NCBI GenBank assembly: GCA_003963145.1
Contig: RXJJ01000008.1
Location: 48,545 to 112,544, forward strand
Source of the DNA: Bradyrhizobiaceae bacterium
GTDB lineage: Bacteria > Pseudomonadota > Alphaproteobacteria > Rhizobiales > Xanthobacteraceae
Reading direction: 5' to 3'
DNA: 64,000 nucleotides
The notes below the pieces were generated by a model. The model did no database searches. It was not told the DNA's origin and saw only the letters and a program-made list of their open reading frames with translations. Shown one piece after another: positions 8,507-15,449 of this stretch; positions within the stretch are counted from its first letter, which is position 1; each line of letters starts with the position of its first letter. Both the position numbers and the translations under genes were made by a program.

Positions 8507-9430
8507 TTAATCGGGCGGTGTTAAAGCTGCGCGCGAGGCCAGGCTGTCTTTCAGGCGCGGCAGCGCGAAATCGAGAAATGCCCGCAGCTTCAGCGGCACT
8601 AGTCCCTGCGCGCCATAGACCAGATGGACCGGCAGCGGCTCGGGCTCGAATTTTTCGAGAATGATTTTTAGCGCCCCCGCGCGGACCAGCGTGGCGGCCT
8701 GATAGGACAGCACGCGCGTGATACCGACGCCGGCCATCGCGGCGTCGACGGCCGCTTCTGCCGTGTTCACTGTCAGCCGCGAATGAATTGGCACCTCGAT
8801 CGGATGGTTCTGCTGTCCGAATGTCCAGGCGTTCGGATACCGCAATCCTTCGAACGTGATGCAGGCATGCGCGGCGAGGTCGACCGGTTCGCGGGGCATG
8901 CCATTCCGTTTGAGATAATCGGCGCTGGCGCAAACGATGTGACGAATGAACCCGGCCCGCGTTGCGATCATGCTTGAGTCCGGCAGCGCGCCGATACGGA
9001 CCGCAACATCGACGTGATCCTCGACGAGGTGCACGACGCGATCGCTAAGCGAGAGGTGAATGTCGATATCGGGATAGGCGCCGAGGAATTCGCAGATAAC
9101 GGGCAGGACATGCACCCGCCCGAATGCGAGCGGTGCGGTGACAACGAGTTCGCCCTTCGGAATGCTGTATTCGCCGGCGGCTCCGCGTTCGGCCTCTTCG
9201 ACCTGTTCGAGGATGCGCTTGCAGGAGGCGAGATAGGATCGTCCTGCGTCGGTCAATGTCAGTTGCCGGGTGGTGCGGTTGAGCAGCCGGGCCTTCAGAT
9301 GCGTTTCCAGCTCCGCAATCGTGCGGCTTACGGTCGGCAGGGGGATGCCGAGCTGGCGGCCTGCCGCGGAAAAGCTCCCGCTTTCGACGGCTTCGGCGAA
9401 AATCGACATGGCGCGGAGGCGGTCCATCAT
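8507..9430 (-). CDS. LysR-family transcriptional regulator
   Basis: LysR-type regulator of 307 aa. The N-terminal winged helix-turn-helix is plain (SGSFSAAGRQLGIPLPTVSR, residues 17-36, then ARLLNRTTRQLTLTDAG), followed by a periplasmic-binding-protein-like effector domain. It is divergent from the peroxidase-like and PNPOx genes with a 108-base intergenic region, so it probably controls that pair. An inverted repeat of LysR type overlaps its own upstream region (9433-9447). The effector is unknown. Confidence 0.93.
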   Translation of the reverse strand: MMDRLRAMSIFAEAVESGSFSAAGRQLGIPLPTVSRTIAELETHLKARLLNRTTRQLTLTDAGRSYLASCKRILEQVEEAERGAAGEYSIPKGELVVTAPLAFGRVHVLPVICEFLGAYPDIDIHLSLSDRVVHLVEDHVDVAVRIGALPDSSMIATRAGFIRHIVCASADYLKRNGMPREPVDLAAHACITFEGLRYPNAWTFGQQNHPIEVPIHSRLTVNTAEAAVDAAMAGVGITRVLSYQAATLVRAGALKIILEKFEPEPLPVHLVYGAQGLVPLKLRAFLDFALPRLKDSLASRAALTPPD

Positions 9431-9432
9431 TG

Positions 9433-9447
9433 TCTCAAAAAATGAGA
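9433..9447. promoter_or_regulatory. Candidate LysR operator
   Basis: Inverted repeat TCTCA-N5-TGAGA, which fits the T-N11-A type of LysR box, placed just upstream of the lysR start in the divergent region. Likely autoregulatory; not tested. Confidence 0.4.
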
Positions 9448-9538
9448 GAGTCTCTACAATTAATACAATCTAATTATCGAAAATGAAATTGATTACGCAT
9501 GAGGACAGGCGATTTTGCCCAAGTCAAAGGAAATCATC

Positions 9539-10090
9539 ATGTCCCGCATCCCGATACCCGCTTCCGTCGAGGCCGCTCCCGCAGCCTCCAAGCCACTGCT
9601 CGAAGCCGTCAACAAGCAGCTTGGCACTGTGCCGAACCTGTTCCGTCTGGCCGGCAACAGCCCTGCCGCGCTCGAGGGTTACCTCGGCATGATGGGCGCG
9701 CTGAGCAAGGGCAAGCTTCCCGCCCCGACGCGGGAGCGTATCGCGCTGGCCTTAGCCGAGATCAACGGCTGCAGCTACTGTCTCTCTGCCCATAGCTATC
9801 TCGGCAAGAATCTCGCCGGGCTGGACGATGCCGAAATTACGGCCAATCGCAGCGGATCGTCGAATGATCCGAAGGCTGCAGGTGCCGTCCATTTCGCGGT
9901 GCAGGTGGCGCAAACTCGCGGTCATGTCAGCGATGACGATTTGAAAGCGGTCAGGCTCGCCGGCTACGACGATGCGCAGATCGTCGAAATCGTGCAGCAT
10001 GTCGCGCTGAATACTTGGACCAACTATCTCAACGAGGTTGCCAGGACCGATATCGACTTTCCCGTGGTGGGCGTTCGCGCCGCCGCCTGA
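9539..10090 (+). CDS. Carboxymuconolactone decarboxylase / AhpD-like peroxidase-related protein
   Basis: Protein of 183 aa of the CMD/AhpD-like fold. The redox motif EINGCSYCLSAHS (CxxC plus His) near residues 75-87 is the catalytic signature of alkylhydroperoxidase-like proteins. This subfamily (peroxidase-related enzymes with VPNLFRLAGNSPAAL) is usually single-domain. The ATG at 9539 is preferred over an upstream codon because CAAAGGAAATC lies just before it. It is divergent from the LysR gene and upstream of a PNPOx-fold gene. Role in peroxide or xenobiotic defence is inferred. Confidence 0.85.
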   Translation: MSRIPIPASVEAAPAASKPLLEAVNKQLGTVPNLFRLAGNSPAALEGYLGMMGALSKGKLPAPTRERIALALAEINGCSYCLSAHSYLGKNLAGLDDAEITANRSGSSNDPKAAGAVHFAVQVAQTRGHVSDDDLKAVRLAGYDDAQIVEIVQHVALNTWTNYLNEVARTDIDFPVVGVRAAA

Positions 10091-10099
10091 CGACGGAGA

Positions 10100-10126
10100 C
10101 AGGACGCGCGAGTGTCGCGCGTCCTG
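10100..10126 (+). terminator. Intercistronic hairpin without U-tract
   Basis: Perfect 12-bp stem CAGGACGCGCGA / TCGCGCGTCCTG with a 3-nt loop, 10 bases after the peroxidase-like gene and 27 bases before the next start. No T-run follows, so it may stabilise the upstream mRNA end or partly block transcription rather than fully terminate. Confidence 0.5.
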
Positions 10127-10152
10127 CCGGTTCACCAATACAAGAGGGCGCC

Positions 10153-10803
10153 ATGGAAAAGGTTCGATCGTTTCCGAGCGACGTCGCTTTCACTCCGACG
10201 GTGAAGGCAATCCAGACCCGGAAGGGTTCGCGGCGGGGCTTTGCTTCGATGGAAGAGCGCCGCGGATGGCAGACCACGATTACGCCCGATCTCGCAGCCT
10301 TCATCGGCGATCAGATCAGTGTCTTTCTGGCCACCGCCAACAAGGAAGGCCAGCCCTATATTCAGCATCGCGGCGGCCCAAAAGGGTTTCTTCGCGTGCT
10401 TGACGACAAGACCATTGCCTTTGCGGATTTTTCCGGCAACAGACAGTATCTCACGCTTGGCAATCTCACCGACAATCCGAAGGCTCATCTCTTTCTGATC
10501 GATTACATGAATCGCCGCCGCGTCAAAATCTGGGGCACGGCGCGCGTGGTGGAGAATGACGAGGCCCTGATGGCCTCGCTGATGCCCAAGGATTACAAGG
10601 CGCGGCCCGAACAGGTCTTGCTGTTCACGGTAGAGGCGTGGGATTCGAACTGCCCACAGCATATTCCGCAGCGGTTCGAGGCGGCGGATGTCGCTTCGGC
10701 TCTGGCCGAGCGCGACCGCTATATCGCGGCGCTGGAAGCGGAGATTGTGCGGTTGCGGGGTGGAGCCGATACGCCGCCGAAGGCGGATACCCCCTCCAAC
10801 TAA
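10153..10803 (+). CDS. Pyridoxamine 5'-phosphate oxidase-fold protein
   Basis: Protein of 216 aa with a PNPOx-like split-barrel domain: ISVFLATANKEGQPYIQHRG (about residues 55-74), then LDDKTIAFADFSGNRQY and RVKIWGTARVV. These proteins bind flavin (or haem/F420 in relatives) and act as small oxidoreductases. The C-terminal tail (ALAERDRYIAALEAEIVRLRG) is a short coiled coil. The ATG at 10153 is the only sensible start, since the frame upstream overlaps the previous gene. Substrate unknown. Its stop codon lies inside a near-palindrome that may be the operator of the next gene. Confidence 0.82.
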   Translation: MEKVRSFPSDVAFTPTVKAIQTRKGSRRGFASMEERRGWQTTITPDLAAFIGDQISVFLATANKEGQPYIQHRGGPKGFLRVLDDKTIAFADFSGNRQYLTLGNLTDNPKAHLFLIDYMNRRRVKIWGTARVVENDEALMASLMPKDYKARPEQVLLFTVEAWDSNCPQHIPQRFEAADVASALAERDRYIAALEAEIVRLRGGADTPPKADTPSN

Positions 10804-10820
10804 GCGTATATACACGCTTA
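10801..10820. promoter_or_regulatory. Candidate MarR operator 1
   Basis: Near-perfect 20-bp palindrome (18 of 20 positions symmetric; arms TAAGCGT and ACGCTTA around ATATAC). It overlaps the stop codon of the PNPOx-like gene and lies 94 bases upstream of the MarR gene. It shares the core CATATACA/GTATATACA with the second palindrome at 10871. Confidence 0.55.
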
Positions 10821-10870
10821 TGTGAAGTCCGTGCGAAAGGCACGGCGCCGCAGGCATTGTGTTTGCCAAA

Positions 10871-10890
10871 ATAGGTGCATATACATCTAT
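10871..10890. promoter_or_regulatory. Candidate MarR operator 2
   Basis: 20-bp imperfect palindrome (16 of 20 positions symmetric; arms ATAG and CTAT around TGCATATACA), 24 bases before the MarR start. The same ATATACA core as operator 1 suggests one regulator binds both. Confidence 0.55.
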
Positions 10891-10913
10891 CGTCATCGCG
10901 GCAGGGAACTGGC

Positions 10914-11366
10914 ATGGATCAGGACGGACAGGTCCGGGAGGTTTGCAATTGCAGCTCGCTCCGGCGCGCCACACGGCACGTTTCGCTGATGTACGACCGT
11001 CATCTCGCGGCCAGCGGCCTGACCAGCGGGCAGTATTCCATCCTCAGCGAAATCCGCCGGCGCGGAAAGACGGCTCCGGCGCTCGGCGAACTGGCACAGG
11101 CCATCGTGATGGATCGCACCGCGCTGACCCACACTCTCAAGCCGCTTGAACGCGACGGCCTCGTCGAACTGAAACAGGATCCCGACGACGGGCGGACGCG
11201 GCGTGTTCATATCACGGCAAAGGGAATCCGGCGGCATGAAGCCGCGGCCGTGCAATGGCGCAAGGCGCAGCAGACATTTACAGCAGCCGTCGGAGCAGAT
11301 GAGGCGGCGTCGCTGCGCGCCTTGCTTCGCCTGGTCACGCAAACCGAATTGGGAAACCGCCCATGA
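10914..11366 (+). CDS. MarR-family transcriptional regulator
   Basis: Winged-helix regulator of 150 aa. The DNA-binding region reads TAPALGELAQAIVMDRTALT (about residues 55-74), followed by the MarR wing with DPDDGRTRRVHIT. The ATG at 10914 gives a normal MarR length. An earlier start in this frame would run through operator 2. It overlaps the downstream MFS gene by 4 bases (ATGA), so the two form an operon. The N-terminus has CNCSS, which might allow cysteine-based sensing, but this is a guess. Confidence 0.92.
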   Translation: MDQDGQVREVCNCSSLRRATRHVSLMYDRHLAASGLTSGQYSILSEIRRRGKTAPALGELAQAIVMDRTALTHTLKPLERDGLVELKQDPDDGRTRRVHITAKGIRRHEAAAVQWRKAQQTFTAAVGADEAASLRALLRLVTQTELGNRP

Positions 11367-12916
11367 AGCACGAACCGGTTTCCTCCGTGCCCGCCCGCGA
11401 TATGCGAAAGCTGCTCGTCTTGCTGTGCGTCTCGGTGCCGTCCTTCATGCTCAACCTCGACGCGAATATCGTCGCGGTGTCGCTGCCATCGATCGCGCGG
11501 TCCCTCAACGCGGACTTCGCCTCGATCGAGTGGGTGATCAGCGCCTATACGCTGACCTTTGCTTCGCTGGTGCTTCCGGCTGGCATGCTGGCCGACCGTT
11601 ACGGCCGCAAGGCCGTCCTGCTCTGCGGCCTGTCGCTGTTCACGCTGGCCTCGTTTCTATGCGGCGCGGCGCCCAACGTGGTTGTTCTGAACGCAGCGCG
11701 CGCGTTGCAGGGTCTCGGTGCGGCGTTGCAACTGAGTGCGGCGCTCGCGACGCTGTCCCACGAGTTTCGCGGCGCGGAGCGTGCGCGCGCCTTCGCCTTC
11801 TGGGGTTCTGTCATTGGCATCGGCATCACGCTCGGCCCCATCGCCGGCGGTCTGATTACCCAGACGCTCGGCTGGCAATGGGCGTTCTACATCAATATTC
11901 CCGTGGGTCTCGCCGTGATCGTCGGTGTCATCTATGCCGTGCGCGATTCGAAGGACCCGCATGCCACCGGTGTCGACTTGCCCGGATCGATTCTGTTCAC
12001 CGCCGCGCTGTTTCTTCTCACGCTCGCGCTTATCTCCGGCAATCACGAGGGCTGGGATAGCACCAGGGTGCTCGCCGAATTCGCTGCTTCGGCGGTTCTG
12101 TTCGTGCTGTTTATCGTCGTCGAGGCGCGGCAATCGCGTCCGATGCTCGATCTGAGCTTCTTCAAGCGCCCGACCTATATCGGCGCCAACATCGCGGGCC
12201 TCGCCTATGCCGGCTCGCTTTTGACCATGCTCACCTATCTGCCGCTTTATCTGCAGGGTGGTCTCGGCTTCGAACCGCAGAAAGCCGGACTCATGATGCT
12301 GCCCATGGCTATCCCGTTGTTTCTGGTGCCGCGCGTCGTGTCGAAATATCTCAATCATGTCTGGTCCGGCCGTGCGCTGCTGACTGTCGGACTTTGCCTT
12401 GTCGGATTCGGCATGCTGTGGGTCGGATTGACGGCCTACAGTTTCAGCTATCTATCCATGATGATGGGGATGCTGATCGCCGGCATCGGCGCGGGCTTCC
12501 TGAACGGTGAGACGGCAAAGGTCAGCATGACGGTGATCCCGCCGGAACGCGCGGGCATGGCCGCCGGCGTCGGCGGCACGATCCGGTTTTCCGGCATCGT
12601 TGTGGGCTTTGCGGCGCTGGGCGCGATCCTGTTCGCAGGCGTGCGCTCCAGTCTTGGCGCGCTGTCCTCCAAAACACCGGGCTTCGACCTCGCGGCCACG
12701 ACCCAGCGTGTGGTCGCCGGAGATTTGCCGGGCGCGGCGGCGCTGAATGCCGGATTGCAACAGGATGTGCAGACGAGTTTCGCGGCGGGCTATCAGGCAG
12801 TGTTTCTCAGCGCCTCCGCTGTTGCGCTTCTCGCTGCCATCGCGACCTGGCTTCTGGTCCGTGCCGACGAGACCGCTCCGATCCGCGGCGAGAGCGTGAC
12901 GCTACCGGTCGACTGA
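11363..12916 (+). CDS. DHA2 (EmrB/QacA)-family MFS drug efflux transporter
   Basis: Polytopic transporter of 517 aa with about 14 predicted membrane segments, the size and pattern of the DHA2 family of proton-coupled multidrug exporters. Motifs include LDANIVAVSLPSIAR in helix 1, LADRYGRKAVLL (motif A, about residues 76-87) and GSVIGIGITLGPIAGG (motif C). Overlap with the MarR gene implies repression by it and induction by a toxic ligand. No membrane-fusion partner gene is adjacent. The last 15 bases overlap the convergent gene on the other strand. Confidence 0.92.
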   Translation: MKHEPVSSVPARDMRKLLVLLCVSVPSFMLNLDANIVAVSLPSIARSLNADFASIEWVISAYTLTFASLVLPAGMLADRYGRKAVLLCGLSLFTLASFLCGAAPNVVVLNAARALQGLGAALQLSAALATLSHEFRGAERARAFAFWGSVIGIGITLGPIAGGLITQTLGWQWAFYINIPVGLAVIVGVIYAVRDSKDPHATGVDLPGSILFTAALFLLTLALISGNHEGWDSTRVLAEFAASAVLFVLFIVVEARQSRPMLDLSFFKRPTYIGANIAGLAYAGSLLTMLTYLPLYLQGGLGFEPQKAGLMMLPMAIPLFLVPRVVSKYLNHVWSGRALLTVGLCLVGFGMLWVGLTAYSFSYLSMMMGMLIAGIGAGFLNGETAKVSMTVIPPERAGMAAGVGGTIRFSGIVVGFAALGAILFAGVRSSLGALSSKTPGFDLAATTQRVVAGDLPGAAALNAGLQQDVQTSFAAGYQAVFLSASAVALLAAIATWLLVRADETAPIRGESVTLPVD

Positions 12917-14077
12917 CCGGGTCGGAAACAGGCTCGCGAGATCGCGTGCGCCCTGTAGCGTCATTTCCTTGTCCATCTTTGCGTCCGTTGCGGCGATGAG
13001 TTTGGCGACGGTGTTGTTGCGAATCGCGACGGGATTGCGTTCATAGCCGCCGCGCTGGAAGAAATTCGATGTCGGGACCTGCAGACGCAGGGCCTGCGGC
13101 ATCGACACCATATCGAAACCGTTGCCGTCGCCGGTCAGGTTCATCATTTCCAGTTCCGCCGCGCTGAGCGGAGCGTCATAACCCTTGCGGCTTGCGAAGT
13201 TCACCGAATCCATCAGCTTCAGGGTCTGCAGGATCGGCCCGACGTCGAGGTCGAGATTGAGCGCATGGAGGCCGATGCCCTGCGCGGTCGTGCCGAGTTT
13301 TTCATGCGCGTACCAGTCGTTTGGCACGCTCCTCGAAAAGGCAATCATGCGCTGGATGACCGGGATCTTCCGCTCAAGCTCCGTTCGCGATGACGCAGGC
13401 AAGACCGCCGCCTTCTCGCGCAGTTCCTTTATAATGAGTGCGCCATGCTCGGCGAGCAGATCGATGGTGTTGGTGGTCAGCAGTTGATTGTAGCCGAGCG
13501 CCGTCGAAATCGCGCGGGCCCCCGGCCTCTCACTTTCCAGCCCGGCCTGCACGTCGTACTTGCCATTGCCGCCGGATTCGAAGCCGTAAATTCGCACCGC
13601 CTGATCTTTTGTCAGACCGAAGGATGAAGCCACTTTGACGTAAGCGCGCTTGTAGTCGATCTCGGACGCGGGCCTGCGCGGCGAGAACTGAAAATGCGCC
13701 ATCGCGTTTTGCAGAAAATCCGCAACCACGGGGATCGGCGCGCGCGGTGTCGGCGGGGGTTTCACACCTGAGGGATCGACCGGCGCTGGGGGACCGCTAT
13801 AGACCGGCGGCTGCGTGAGCACATAATCGGTCGCCATGATCGTCTCGCCGGCGCGGCGTTTGGCGATGCGTGCCTTTCGTTTTTCGCTGATCGAGGCCCA
13901 GTAGGACGAGGCCTGGGAGTCGAACTGTTCGCGCGCAGCTTTATAAACCGCGAGCTTGGCGCGGTACTCGGCCATCTGCTGGGCGGTAACGGGTCTTGCC
14001 TGTGGCAGGCCCTGCGCTCTGGCGGTTCCCGTCAATGCCAGCATGACGATCAGTGCGTGTGCCGGAAATTTCGTCAT
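12902..14077 (-). CDS. Secreted protein with a transglycosylase-like motif, function unknown
   Basis: Protein of 391 aa with a signal peptide (HALIVMLALTGTARA, cleavage near residue 21). The mature N-terminus is basic and helical (YRAKLAVYKAAREQF), followed by a proline-rich linker (about residues 88-115). The central region has YGFESGGNGKYDVQAG, then ALGYNQLL about 40 residues later, resembling the E-S-G-G-N and ALGxxQ motifs of SLT lytic transglycosylases. The rest does not look like a standard SLT domain, so a peptidoglycan role is tentative. The gene is convergent with the MFS exporter and overlaps its end by 15 bases. Confidence 0.6.
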   Translation of the reverse strand: MTKFPAHALIVMLALTGTARAQGLPQARPVTAQQMAEYRAKLAVYKAAREQFDSQASSYWASISEKRKARIAKRRAGETIMATDYVLTQPPVYSGPPAPVDPSGVKPPPTPRAPIPVVADFLQNAMAHFQFSPRRPASEIDYKRAYVKVASSFGLTKDQAVRIYGFESGGNGKYDVQAGLESERPGARAISTALGYNQLLTTNTIDLLAEHGALIIKELREKAAVLPASSRTELERKIPVIQRMIAFSRSVPNDWYAHEKLGTTAQGIGLHALNLDLDVGPILQTLKLMDSVNFASRKGYDAPLSAAELEMMNLTGDGNGFDMVSMPQALRLQVPTSNFFQRGGYERNPVAIRNNTVAKLIAATDAKMDKEMTLQGARDLASLFPTRSVDR

Positions 14078-14396
14078 AGCGGCCTTTCATTGCGAAGCAA
14101 CGATATCGAAGCCGATTCGGCAGTTATCAGGGCTCGGCAATTATCAGGGCAAAGAGTGTTTATTCAAGCATTCGGGCCGATGAAACCCGCCACCTCATGC
14201 CGCAGCGCAGGAGCAAGCGCCTGCGGCGCGACGTCACGCCCGTGCATCCGGCCTCGCATCACGGGCGATCCATCTCATACCAACGTCTAACGGCTTTTTC
14301 CGAAAGTCCGATTCTTAATCACGTCTGCGGGTTGACCGCGCCGCCGCGTCCGTTCAATTTCGTCTCCAACTAGAAAATCCACAGGGAGACGGCCCA
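14078..14396. other. Intergenic region with a short tandem repeat
   Basis: This 319-base gap between divergent genes must hold both promoters. The only structure I see is a 17-base unit repeated twice in tandem at 14117-14150 (TCGGCAGTTATCAGGGC, second copy with one G-to-A change). No convincing small gene or RNA was found. A TTGACC near 14333 could be a -35 element for the TRAP binding-protein gene. Confidence 0.4.
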
Positions 14397-15344
14397 ATGA
14401 AGACCAGAATTCTGGCTGCGCTGACCGGCGCGGCACTCATGTTGTCCGCGCCAGCGGCCCACGCTCAGCAGTTCATCAATATTCTGACCGGCGGCACCTC
14501 AGGCGTTTACTATCCGCTTGGCGTTGCGATCGGAAAAATCTATGGCGACAAGATTCCGAACGTCAAAACGCAGGTACAGGCGACCAAGGCATCTGTTGAG
14601 AATCTCAATCTGATCGAACAGGGCCGCGGCGAACTCGCCTTTACGCTCGGCGACTCGCTGAAAGCTGCGGTCGAGGGCGACGAAGAAGCCGGTTTCAAGA
14701 CCAAGCTGACCAAGCTGCGCACGCTGGCCGCAATCTATCCGAACTATATTCAGATCGTCGCCACCGCGGATAGCGGCATCAAGACGCTGGCGGACCTCAA
14801 GGGCAAGACCCTGTCTGTCGGCGCGCCGAAATCCGGTACCGAGCTCAACGCCCGCGCGATCCTCAAGGCCGCGGGTCTCAGCTACAGCGATCTCGGCAAG
14901 GTTGAATATCTGCCGTTTGCCGAATCCGTCGATCTGATGAAAAACCGTCAGCTCAACGCCACCCTGCAGTCGGCGGGTCTTGGCGTGGCGTCGCTGAAGG
15001 ATCTGTCCAGTTCGACCGAGATCAACGTGGTGTCGGTGCCGAAGGCGATCGTGGACAAGATCGGCCCGCCGTTCGTCTCCGTCGTGATTCCGGCCGGAAC
15101 CTACACCGGACAGAAGGAAGATGTGCCGACTGCGGCAGTGGTGAACTACCTTGTCACAAGTTCCGCGGTTTCCGACGATCTCGCTTATCAGATGACCAAA
15201 CAGATTTTCGACAATCTGCCGGAGATTGCGAACGCGCATGTTGCAGCCAAGGACATCAAGCTGGAGACGGCTGCAGGGGCCAGCCCCGCGCCGCTGCATC
15301 CTGGTGCGCTTCGCTATTACAAGGAAAAAGGCATCATCAAGTAA
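14397..15344 (+). CDS. TAXI-family TRAP transporter solute-binding protein
   Basis: Periplasmic binding protein (315 aa) of the TAXI type. It has a signal peptide ending AHAQQ (about residue 25), then INILTGGTSGVYYPLGVAIG, the sequence hallmark that names the family. A GGGAGACGG ribosome binding site precedes the ATG. It delivers an organic acid to the fused permease encoded next. A hairpin separates the two genes, which would favour more binding protein than permease. The ligand cannot be read from sequence; the downstream acyl-CoA ligase hints at a short-chain acid. Confidence 0.93.
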   Translation: MKTRILAALTGAALMLSAPAAHAQQFINILTGGTSGVYYPLGVAIGKIYGDKIPNVKTQVQATKASVENLNLIEQGRGELAFTLGDSLKAAVEGDEEAGFKTKLTKLRTLAAIYPNYIQIVATADSGIKTLADLKGKTLSVGAPKSGTELNARAILKAAGLSYSDLGKVEYLPFAESVDLMKNRQLNATLQSAGLGVASLKDLSSSTEINVVSVPKAIVDKIGPPFVSVVIPAGTYTGQKEDVPTAAVVNYLVTSSAVSDDLAYQMTKQIFDNLPEIANAHVAAKDIKLETAAGASPAPLHPGALRYYKEKGIIK

Positions 15345-15368
15345 CGGCGAAGCTGCTAGATTGTCTTG

Positions 15369-15401
15369 CCTGCGCGGGCCTGCCCGCGCAGGTCCATTTT
15401 T
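15369..15401 (+). terminator. Attenuating hairpin between TRAP genes
   Basis: Perfect 10-bp GC-rich stem CCTGCGCGGG / CCCGCGCAGG with a CCTG loop, then TCCATTTTT. It sits 24 bases after the binding-protein stop and 49 bases before the permease start. Probably a partial terminator setting the binding protein to permease ratio. Confidence 0.6.
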
Positions 15402-15449
15402 AAAAAGCCGTCGGCAAGAACGGTCATCGACACGGAATTGGGGTGGAAG

